From contig VXAU01000211.1 of the NCBI GenBank assembly GCA_013399695.1, positions 999,626 through 1,063,625 on the forward strand: a stretch of DNA of 64,000 nt. The letters run 5' to 3'. The DNA is from Formicarius rufipectus (Eukaryota > Chordata > Aves > Passeriformes > Formicariidae). The notes beneath the pieces were generated by a model, which worked only from the letters and a program-made list of their open reading frames with translations, made no database searches and was not told the DNA's origin. Shown here in pieces: positions 26,501 to 37,900 of this stretch (positions are counted from its first letter, which is position 1; each line of letters begins with the position of its first letter). The position numbers were made by a program, and so were the translations under genes.

Positions 26501-28493
26501 GGATCAGAAAACTTATTTAACTATGACAATGAAATAGTAGTGGAGATCAGCTAAAGACAAGTAAATAAAAGTGACAATTTATAGTTAGCAGTTCTGTGGG
26601 TAACGCTGAACTAGAATTTTGCTCTGGTAAGAGCAACAGAAATTAAATAAAAGACAAGGATTTATTCTTTTTGAATGGCTGGTTCTTCAAATGTAGCAGG
26701 CAAGCATTTTGCTTAGTGATTTATATTACTCTTTAGGGTTTTTTTTGCATGACTTTTTAGACACTGCCTTTACAAAATTTAAGATCAAAGCTGTTAAGTC
26801 TTAAGGAATTACTTAAAAATCAATTAGAAAGATTTGAAATATGATATTTCAAAGGTCAAAGCAAGCCAGTTTCCTTAAACACATTTATCTAACCTAAGAT
26901 TTATGTCTAGGACTTTGCAAATTAAGTTACACACCAGCATCTCCATGAGCTGTATTTTAAGAAAATCCTATATAAACAATAGTGGGTTTTAACTATTAAC
27001 CATACACCACTTTGTTTCAATAGATTTAAAAATAAGTTGTTGGGATTTCTTTTTAAACTTGTCATCAGAGAAAAGTTCTTTTTCCTGTCAGCTATTGACT
27101 TTAAGGACTACAGCAGGAGGAGCACACAATACTCCTCCATCATTATTTAATGAATTACATTACACAAGGTCTTGATCAATTGGAAAGAACAAAATCAAAT
27201 CTTGTTACACGTTTGGCAAATACATCCCTCAATCAAAAACAGCTTAGCCTGAAATAGAAAATCTGTGACAGTCTAAACATTGTTTTAATTGAGCTACCTA
27301 TTCATGAAGAACAAATACCAACAGGTCTCCTACTAAAATTACGAAATTATTTGCCATTTTTTTAGAGAAGAACTCAACTGTGTATGGTTTCAGAACGACT
27401 TCAAAACACTTAAGAATTTGTGCAGAAGCAAACAAATGCATAAACTCAGAAGTTTTGAAAAACCACCACAGTGGAAATTTTTTTCACATTTATGGAGAAA
27501 AATCTACTACTCAGCACAGTGACACTTCTACAAACTGAGCAGAGTGCTGTGCCCCACTCATGTAAATTACACAGGAAGTCCTGCAAACACTAAAGAGATG
27601 AACACTGATACTTCCCAACTCAATTATGGATATACCTGTTGTAAAACTGTAATGTGATGTCAGGAGCAATATTACACAAACTCCTTAACATCACAGGGTA
27701 AACCTGAGATTTTGGCAGTTTTATCAAAATGTCCTAAATTACTCTGTATGAATCACTAGACCTCATGTCTTATTCATCATATTTGTTTATCCCAAACAAA
27801 GAAAAGCAGACTTTTTTTTTTGTCCAACAATACATTAAATCAAAAGTAATTAGGTATTATCAAATTAAATATCATAAATAAAAAGTATTTACAGTATTTT
27901 CTAATTATTAGACAACAAATAACCAATTAAATTGTGCAACAAACTTAAAACACCCAACATCAAAAATGTGAAGTATTACTTAAATCTTCACATACTGATT
28001 TTACAAAAAAACTATTAAAATATTAAAAAATTTCCATTTTATCTATTTTCAACAACAAAATTTCAAAAATGTTTAAGACTATTAAGAATTATCAATTACA
28101 CAGGCACTTCACATGTAAACAATCTACAGTACAACTGAAAAAAAAATATTTGGCACCAACCTAGAAGACTGGAAAAACTCAATAAAATGTGTCCTTTTCC
28201 CATTGTATACTGCTTTGTGTAATCACCACACACTCAGACTCAATACTGGCAATGTTAGAAGTGCGTAAGTTACAATCAGGAGTGCAAAAAATAAAGAATG
28301 CAAATATGAAGCTTTCAGAGAGTGAAAGGGGATCACAAGTGATCAGTTGATCGCAGTTTTACCATCTTACCATTGCTACATTTTTCTTATCTTTAACTCA
28401 AATGACTGACTTGAGAGATTAAAGTGGCAGGGGGTGTGCTTTGTACTTCTAAAAGAATTCAAACAACATTTTCAATGTTAAAAAAAAAAAAAA

Positions 28494-28494
28494 N
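28494..28494. other. Single undetermined base in an A-run
   Basis: One N at the end of a 13-A tract within the presumed LRCH2 3' UTR; a homopolymer length ambiguity. Confidence 0.95.
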
Positions 28495-28790
28495 AGCATT
28501 TAACTGTAACACTGAGATGTTAAATGGCAGCTTTTAACTAGAAAGAGAACCCGATGCTACCACAACCTCTTTGTACATCCAATTCCAAAAGAAAAGCAGG
28601 TTAATTATGGTCTTGCAACTGTGAATTGACTCCAAGGTTTTCATAGAGCCCCAAAGTAAGGCTTTCTACAGCATCTGGACAGATATTAGTTTTTGATGGC
28701 TTGGGGGTTCCCATGGAGGAGGCTGAAGTGCCTCAGGGCAATCCATATTAACAGAGCAAATGGGAAGTCATCGAGTTTCCAGAAGTCACG

Positions 28791-28910
28791 TCACACGCTC
28801 GAAAGCTGAGATACTTTCAATGCCGGCAACTCAAGCAGAGCTTGAACTGTGAGGCCAACCTTCACCAGACCCCGTTCCTCCAGAATGTGATGAGGCAAGC
28901 AAAGTCTCTC
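28791..28910 (-). CDS. LRCH2: LRCH2 exon 21: CH domain end and stop codon
   Basis: 120 coding bases ending at TGA (28,791-28,793 on the minus strand). ERLCLPHHILEERGLVKVGL then TVQALLELPALKVSQLSSV. Acceptor TTGCAG. The last residues (ALKVSQLSSV) differ slightly from the mammalian TTKASQLS end but have the same length within a residue or so. Confidence 0.97.
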   Translation of the reverse strand, partial: ERLCLPHHILEERGLVKVGLTVQALLELPALKVSQLSSV

Positions 28911-31900
28911 CTGCAAAATAACACAGGACATTTAACAAATTGCATCCATTTGTCTCCAAGGCTGTAGCAAACACATTCTCTCTGAAGTCACACACACATC
29001 ACTAAGGTGCTTGCTTAGAAAATGTCTCTGGCCTTAAATTTCCCATGTGGTTCTCTACAGCAACAAAACAGGCAGAAACTTGTTTAAAGTGTTAAACTGT
29101 GACAACATCAGAAGACACAGAAAAGACTGTTAGATTCCACAAGTCAAAGACTTTCTTTTCATAAGCAGTGCAAGAAAAACAATGGTGGTGGTTGGCTCAG
29201 TGGCCTTCTTCCCTTGTTTTGTAGACTTATTACGAATTTTACACTTGGGAAAACTTGGAAGTGCAGATAGTCACTAGAGTCAATAATGATCCATTCTCCA
29301 ACAATCTTTCAGTTTGAAAATTCAGCACAAGCTGGATGATTTTTCCAACTGCCAGCTGGTGTTACAAGTAATGCAGGAGGTAAATCTCAGCCTCTCTGAG
29401 TGGCCTGTGGCTCCATACTAGACAGAAGCTGTGGCAGAGCAGTGACCCAGGCTTCTGAATTCATTAACTCATTTTCTTCTTGCACTAAAAAGAAATCAAG
29501 GGAGTTTTTTGTCTCATAATATACAGGGAATTATTGACTCTTTAATTTTTTTCCCCTCATACATTGAGGTACAAGGATGGACTTGGGCAATAGAAGCATA
29601 AGTAATGGCCTGCAACTATACGAATTTCTGTTCATAGTTTCAAGTTCCCTGGTCAGTGTCACAATCACTACTGCTCCCTGAATCAAGCCCCCCAAAACCC
29701 TCAACTTCAGCACTTGCTGACACCTTCTGTGGTTATAAAGAAGTCAATAAAGCAGTCAGTAATACCTGTGGAACGCCCAATTTTTTACAAGCATCCAGAA
29801 AGTTTTCAACATTTCTTCGGCACTTTGCCATGCTGAGTTTAGGCTGCAAAGACAGGATGTTAGATCTCCATCAGACATTTGTGAAAGACCATATATTTCT
29901 GATGTAAATCCACTTACAGTTGCTAAAACACAGAACACGCTCTGTGAAGGCTCAGTACATAAAAAGAGACCTTAAACTGAACTTCTGAGCCTAGTTGAAT
30001 GGTTATTTCAGGAAAAACTGAAGTGAAGAATGTAGCAAATTAATATGCTAAATGTGATTCATGATGTTTTAGTACTGAAATTCAAAAGCTTGCTTTTATG
30101 CAAGATATAGGAGAAGTGAGATAAATGACCTACCACTGCTGGCGATGGGACGTGAATGCTGGCAACAGAACGTGGCCTTATGTGATTGGCTAAATGGCAA
30201 AGAACTACCCCATCCATCAACGCTGCTCCAATGTCATCTGGCAAAATTACCTTCAACCTTGATTCAAGATTCTATAAAAAAGGCCATAAGTAAGTTACTT
30301 CCAACATTAGCTAATTTTTATTTTTAAACCCAGGGTATTTTAAAGCATTAAAAAGTTTAAAAGGAGAATTTTAATATGAAAGTGAAGGAAATGGAGTCAA
30401 TTTACACTTCACTGAGTATAAATATCCTTTTCTCCTTATTAACTTTACATTTCCCTTATTTGGTTGAATTTTTCTTGTTTTGCCCCCTCTTTTTTTTTAA
30501 ATGACAACTACATACAGTGAGAAAAAACATTCTACCAACAATGACCAGGATACAAATAATTTTTCCCACCCCAGCAAGACTTCACTTCTCAGGAAGTGAA
30601 TCAGACAAACAAACATCCTTCATAGAAGTCACACTGCAAATTAGTAATGCCCTGAAAAGCAAAACTAGTTATGGTTTTAGTTATAGTTAATATATAACTA
30701 TTAAATACCTTGAGAACAGAACTATAAGAAAACTACTTATTGGAAATATGAGATGTAGGTCCCATTCAGTAATTTTCTTTAAATCTTAGATCAAACAATA
30801 GCAAGCACAGGAAGACTTGCTTTCTCCCTAAGAAAATCTAAAACCTCAGAAACTCAAGAAAATACATAATTTTTCATTTCCCTTCATTGTTTAGCTAAAA
30901 AAGAAAAAAAAAAATTAGTTCCTGACTGGCATTTTGGTTGTACCCAAATTAGTACCAGTGTAGCCTGCTACATGAAATTCCTTAGAAAGAAATACCACTG
31001 TGGCACAGAGCCAACTAAATGCACTGCACTCATACAGTAAATAAGGGTACATACATTGCGAAGTTGTCTTATTTGTTCCCTTTCTTCCCTTAAATGTTCC
31101 ATTTTCCTCCTCATTGTAAATCCAGGATCCACTGCACCGTAGTCCTGGCGTGAGGCACGACTGAAAGCTAGTGAACATCAGGGAAGTCAGTTATCAGAAT
31201 TCAGATTCAAACCACTCAATTACTAAGAATCTATAACCAAGGATAAAAACTGCAGAACTTTTAAGAACAAATATATTTAAGCATCCTAATATAAAAGATG
31301 CTGCCTATGAAACATCTAATACAATACAGAGATCATCTGAAAGTCTACTTTAGACAACAAAACTTGCTATGAGGGTATGGCAGAGTCTTGGAAGAGCCAG
31401 GACAAAGCACAGAGTCATAAAACTATGGCCAGAGTTCTGCTCAAGGCATCCCTTCATAGGACAAACTACAAAATATTCTACTTTTGAAACCTTCCTGCCT
31501 CAGCCGTCAGATGTCCAGAGAAATATGCAGAAAATAAAGCAGTGGGAGGGAAAAAAAATTAAAATAAATCATTGTGCAACATGAAAAACTTCATAATAAC
31601 TTCACAACTTCAGTTATTCATCTGCCAAAGCAACAATTTATACCTTTCCCAGTACTATGCAGTGGTGAGCACACTGAGTGAATTGCTGCACTGGGACATC
31701 TGCTGTCCTTACTGTCTACTGCAGCCTGGGAAATAAACTTCTAACGCACTGTGTGAGAGAACAACAGCTCACCTGATCTGGGTTTGAGACCAAATGGACC
31801 ATGAGTGCTACTATCTGTCCTTTCATAATCCTGTTAAAAGAGATAAAGTCAGTCTTCTTTTTGTTCCCATCAAGATACTGTTTAAATTATTCTTGTCTAA

Positions 31901-34900
31901 AGAGAGTCCTTCTGCTTAGCTGTAAAAGTCTTTTGGAGGGGACAATATAAAACAAAGGGAACGAAAGTAACCTCACTACATGCAGATAAAATTATCACAA
32001 TGAAGAAGAAAAGCAGCACCAGATCAGCTAAAATCTATTACAAATTATTTCAAACTACTGCAAACCATGCTGTGAACAGAGTTCTAAGCCAGCTGTAAGC
32101 AGATGCCAATACTCTCCCAGTGCTTAGCACCAAAGTATTTCTCAAGAAATATCTACTTCCAACTACAAAGATCAGGTTTTTCTCATTTCAGCACCTAAAA
32201 AGAGAGATGCTCTCAACATTTTGGTATGTACATGAGATATCCTTAGTTCAACTCATTTCACTGTATTTCAAGATGTTCTCATTCTGCTCCCTCAGGCTCC
32301 TTATTGACATGAAGAGGAAATGTGAGCAATATTTGCTTTATCTGGAGCCCAGCACTGCAGTGCTTTCACACAGTGAGATTCCATGGACAGCAATCCATGG
32401 GTGAAGGTGTAGAGCTGCACCACAAAGCTGACATCCAGAATCATAAAGGATGAAACTCCTTCAGAAGTGTCAGCACCTTTGGATTCCTGGTGATATATAA
32501 AGTATTAAATAAGAAGTTTTACTTTAAATCTTCTTGATGACTAGTGCATAGGGAACACCTACAAAGCATGGCAAATTTGACTTGTGTTTCATTAGCTCTT
32601 TTCATTAGGAAAGATGATAGGGACAAACCAAAGCCCCTTTTCTTACACCACAAAACCACCCATGGAGAAATCAGAGAGTTGCAAAGGTAAAACAAGTTGC
32701 AGTATCTGTCTCTAGCTGATACCTAATTTTTAATTTTTATTATGATGAAATACTTCTAACTGTAGTTTCAAAGGGAACTAACAGCTTTACATCTGCATGA
32801 AAAACTCGGTGACAGCAATGCACACAAAGACATGTTTTTGAATGAAAAACAAAACCACAAACTTGTACCTCAGACGATACAGGAGACTGTGGGGACACAT
32901 TAGTATTATCACTGTCTTGCTAAAAAGAAATCAAAAAGATGAAATTATAAAAATTAAAATGATGATTTAACAAGAAACATGAAATTGTGAAATACAGGAG
33001 ACATGTAACACTTCTCCGTATGTTTAAAACTCACAGCAACTACATTTTAAAACATGTAAGCCAAGGAAACACTGTTTACATCAAATATCATTTTTACATT
33101 ACCTCTGCTTGATAAGTGAACTAACTTTGCTATTACCAAAGTAAGCAAATGTCCTACTGCTCCCCAGTAGGCAATTTTTTTTTTCCAAATAAAAGAGTAT
33201 AATACTTATTTCTGCTATGGCTTTGGAATGCAAAGCTAGTTTGCAGAAAAAAAAGAAGTGGTATTTTTTTTCTGAAATATTTCACAATTACTACATCTCA
33301 CCTCATCATTTTCATTTCCACTTGAACTCTTTCTGGAAGACTTATACTGCAAAACACACACAATTATTACTTTAAAATGGAAGTATGGTTTTCATTTGAA
33401 CTAAATGGCTTGGTATCACTCAGATGTTACTTATTAGTGATGAAGCTGCTGAGAAAAAAAAAAAAGCCATGTTACAGAACCAAAGGGGCAAAACAGAAAA
33501 AAAACAGAAAAGGAACATGAAGTTCCTAGGCTAGACAAGCTCCTCATTACATTGAAGAGATAAGAGGATTTAAAAAGTAAATACTTTCATAATGCGAACT
33601 CTGCACATGACAGTTAATCCAAGGGAAAAGACCTTAACCACTAATGTCAAGCATTATTTCTTAGAAAAAATTATGCAATCTATGAAAGTTACTTTCATGT
33701 GTTTTGTTCTTTGACTTTAAGACTGCTTATACTTTGAGTCTGATGAGACATTGTAAAAAAAAAATAAAAAAAAATTAAGACTGCCTTTAAAACTTCAAAG
33801 TCTGTTTGCATCCTTTCATCTATTTAAGACAATGCCTTTCCCACAGGTCTGATTTGTTATGCACTGCATTCATCACTGTCCCACATCCCTGATAGTGGCA
33901 AAAACCTAGGAAATGAAGGAGGGATTGAAGAAAAGCATTTACAAAAGCAGTTTTTAAGAAAATAAGTCAATGTCATTGTCTGCAGAGCAAGTGTACAAAA
34001 AAAAAAACAACAAACCAACCACACAAAAAAACTAGAGAAAAAGCCTCACACAGAATTCAGAAGATCATCACAACAAAACTCAAGTATGTTGAATGTATAT
34101 AGCCAGCCTACTTCTCACCACTGTGTAACATGAAACGCAGGCTAAATTAACAGACTAACTTTGGCACTGGAAGGAGAGTACTCCTTCAAAGATCTGATTT
34201 TTAGGGGTACATACAGGTTTTAGTGAGAAGAATTGGTTAAAGAAAGAAAAACCTGACCCAAGTATATTCTTTAATATTAATAAACATGGAAACTTACACA
34301 GCTCTGTTAGAGAATTTGGATTTGTTGTGCACAGAAGAGGCTTATCATCAAAAGTTATTACTGAGCACTGTTGGACTGTAAAATTGAACATGTGAATCTT
34401 TAACAGCTTTTGAACCACATGTTGAATGCCACTGACAGCAAGGATGGCCTGCACCTCTTGAAAACAAACTGCTTTTGTTCAGTATCCTACTGCCTTTCAT
34501 TTTCTATGCAAATTAAACATGTCTTGAAGAGCAATTGAACAGAGTGTCAGCTGTTGGTCTGTGGGATTCTTTTGTTGTTTTGAGTTTTTTGGTGGTTTAG
34601 GAGTTTGTTTGCTTTGAGAGGTTTTGGTCAGGACTTGTGGATTTATCATGCTTTGGTTGCTGTTACGTTTTTTTTGAACTATGCAGAGTACAGGCGGTTC
34701 TGCCGGCAGAAAACACATGTACTGCATCTATCCATGACTGGATAGTGTTCGTCTTGAGTTGGATTCCTGAGTGTACACAGAACAAAAGAATACATTACTT
34801 AGGCAGTTGATAAGGCAAAGCCTTATCTTGTATGCCCTGCAGACCTGAATCCTTTTCCATATACTAACCAGAATTTCAGCCTGGGTGTGGCTAGGATCCA

Positions 34901-37900
34901 AAACAACTACAGACTGCTCCTTTAAAAAAAAGGCACTTTGGTTATTAAAGTTTGTCTTCAATGGTAGGATTCATTTTACATTTTTAATAAAGATTTCAGG
35001 TTCCATATTTCACAAAAAAAGAATTTCTCATACCCTTCTGCTGCACAGTAAAAATAAATAAGTGCATAATGAAAATGCTCTATAAATACATCCAGATGCC
35101 AATCCAACTCAGTTTTCCCTGCTCTAGTGACACCCATTGCAGTAATTTAGCATGGATTCGTAAGACACTAATGTCTGGCAGTACAGATATGATTATTTTA
35201 TCAACTCCTTTGGTGTGAAAACATGGACCCAATATGAACTGCATTGCAACTGGTTTCTCAGAACAGCAATGGTAGCTATTTTTTCCCAGTTTGCCATGAA
35301 AGACTGTTTCACTTGCTTATTGCCTTATTTTTGCAAATGAAACTATGAGTGATACAGTATATTTTGTTCCTGGTGCAGCCTTGTTTAATTCACTTTTGAG
35401 GCATGTCTATAGCTGCATGTAATGTGATTTCAGCCATCTGGTTCCTTCACAGAGCTCAAAACTGACTGGCATTTAAAGACATCCTTGTAAGTTACGAGGA
35501 ATCACTTCTGTATTGGTAGCACAGCTGTTGAACAAGTCAAATCACTGAATTCTGTTTTACTTAGAAATTTCTCTCCCTCTCCTTAATGGCTGCAGTGCAA
35601 AAATAATTTCAGGATGAAAACCCTGGAAAGAGGATACAACTCCATAAACACTTCAGAAAGAGGAAAAAAAAAACAACCAAAATGAAAAAAGCTTCTGTAA
35701 TCACAACAATGCATCTCAGCTGTATGGCACGCTCTGTTCTCCCAAGAATTTAATTTCTTTGAAGTTCTCTGGCATTTCACAAAGACATCTGATGGCAAAG
35801 ACCCAAGAAATTAATTTCCTAAGTGACAAATTTAATTTTAACTCAACCTAGCACTGCTCAGAACCCTCCTATTCCCCTAGATATCCCAAAATAAACGTTA
35901 CCTAACACTGCCAGAACTTCCTCTCTGCTCTGAGCAAGCAGACACTGGCACCTGGTGACCGAGGCTGCACACTACAGCAGCAAAGGAACACCGAGAAAAT
36001 CTCCCTTTTGAAATGCAAACTAATGCCATGAGAACTGAAAGATATGAATCATTCTTATAACCACGCTGCAAAACAAGGGGCACTATAAATAAATAAATAA
36101 ATATTACTTCAAACAAATTGTGACGGACCAATGACAAGATTAGTTTCTGTTTTCCTAGAAGACAACTGTGAATTAGTTTCTTTTATTTAAAGGATAAATA
36201 AATTCTTTGATCCATTTTTTCCCTCTTGATTTGCCTGCACTCTCAAATTATCCTAAATGCATACATATATATATCTATATATGTAAATCAAAAGCGAATT
36301 TACCTTTAGTTTTATCGGTTTTCTACTCTTGTTTAAAAAAAAACACCCAAACAAAAAACAACAACAACAAAAACACACACACACACAAAAAANNNNNNNN
36401 NNNNNNNNNNNNNNNNNNNNNNNNNNNNNNNNNNNNNNNNNNNNNNNNNNNNNNNNNNNNNNNNNNNNNNNNNNNNNNNNNNAAAAAAAAAAAAAAAAAA
36501 GAAAAAAACCAACAACAAAACCCCCCCCCCAAAAAACCAAAAAAAACCCCAAAAAGCCCCACCAAAAAACCAAAACAAAACACCAACAAATAAAAACCAA
36601 AAACTGTTACCCACCCTCACTCCTCCCATTACCTTGAAATACTCCTTTCTAAGTTGTTTACTTCTCCTTCTTTCTTCATTCTGCCAGATTACCGGCTGTG
36701 TTTCTGGCCAGTGCTGCTCATCCACTGAATCCTTCTGGTTTTCCAGTGGCTATAATGGTCAGAAATAATGTTATGTGAAAGGTAAATGTACCTCTTGTGC
36801 ATTAGCACAAATTATGAACTACAAGTATGAATTGTTTGCCTCTTTCAACACAGCTTTATGGCCTGAAAGAGTGCCCAGTCTTCATGGTGACTCCAGTAGA
36901 AATCACTTCTTTCCTTTCCAATTTTAAAATAAACCTCATGGAAGAATAAGATTCTATACAGTAGTTCTTCAGAAAATGACACTCCTTTCTGCATTGAGAC
37001 TATTTTTTGCAGGTGGGTTAAGAAGCCACCTAAGGCTGCCAAAAATAAACAAGTCTCAAGTGTGGTTAGCCACTGGCATATCTAACTTCTCAATCTGAAA
37101 ACTCATTGCACAGAAGGACAGCTACAAGATAATTTATTTGCCAGCTGTTCCTGTCTAAAACATCATACAACTCAACAAGCTGGAAAAGAAACTTCTCTTT
37201 CAAAGTACTGTATTACGCAAATATACAAAAGATAGCTGAAGTAGGTTGATTATTCAAATAATAATGGCTATCTATGAAAACTGAAACCAGACAATCTGAA
37301 CAGACCATTTCATAAGGCTGAAGCATTTCCAGCTGTTTCTTATTAGAACATGATGGCCTTCAAAGCAATTGTAAATAACCAATTAAAATCTAAAAAAAAA
37401 AACCACAAAAAAGTACTGCCCACAGTTAACTGGAATTTTATCATAACATGCAAGCTTCTCAGTGAGGTATGGAGAATGAAAGGCCTACATCATTCAATCC
37501 ATTTAGAATTTACATGAAAAAAAGAAACATTATGATGAGGCAATACATTTATATGGAAATAAATACTCAAGTAGAACTCCCATCTCACTGGTTTCAAGAC
37601 CTTAAAGGTGGTACCATATGCTATTAAAACAAAAGGTCTCTATTACATACAGGTCAAATTATCTTGAGGCATAAGTTCTCCAAATGTTTTCTATTTCCCA
37701 CCACAATTACACAATTCCAATAACTATGTTTGTAAGCAACCATATGAATGCATAAAAGTTTTCTATCATAAAGACAAAACCAGGCCAAAAACAACAACAA
37801 ATAAACACTCAAATATAAAGCCACCACATTTACATTTGAGTTATTTACCTGCCAGGTGTATGGGGACACTGGGGAATTCACTTCATTTGTTGAGACACTA

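Larger units (their letters stand above)
22133..28790 (-). other. LRCH2: AT-rich tract holding the LRCH2 3' UTR (end not determined)
   Basis: Directly downstream of the LRCH2 stop codon lie about 6.6 kb of AT-rich sequence with almost no repeats, as expected for a long vertebrate 3' UTR and its downstream flank. Minus-strand AATAAA polyadenylation signals occur at about 26,661-26,666, 25,134-25,139, 24,142-24,147 and 23,994-23,999. Sequence alone does not decide which is used. A single N lies at 28,494 inside an A-run, and a small CR1 remnant sits at about 23,505-23,590. Confidence 0.5.
28911..33301 (-). other. LRCH2: LRCH2 introns 20 to 15 (between short 3' exons)
   Basis: Introns of about 855, 290, 783, 605, 1038 and 382 bp between exons 21 and 15. 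AT-rich, with short A- and T-runs. No mobile element, extra exon or RNA gene recognised. Confidence 0.75.
33347..36632 (-). other. LRCH2: LRCH2 intron 14
   Basis: 3.3 kb, AT-rich, with poly-A runs near 33,453, 33,757 and 34,000 and a G/T-rich stretch on the plus strand at about 34,560-34,680. The low-complexity A/C tract with the 90-N gap (36,333-36,600) is next to exon 14. No gene or repeat family recognised. Confidence 0.75.

Noticed and set aside
36207..36637. Lys/Gln/Thr-rich and Gly/Phe-rich long frames around the 90-N gap
   Set aside because: Translation through N's and homopolymers; not coding.
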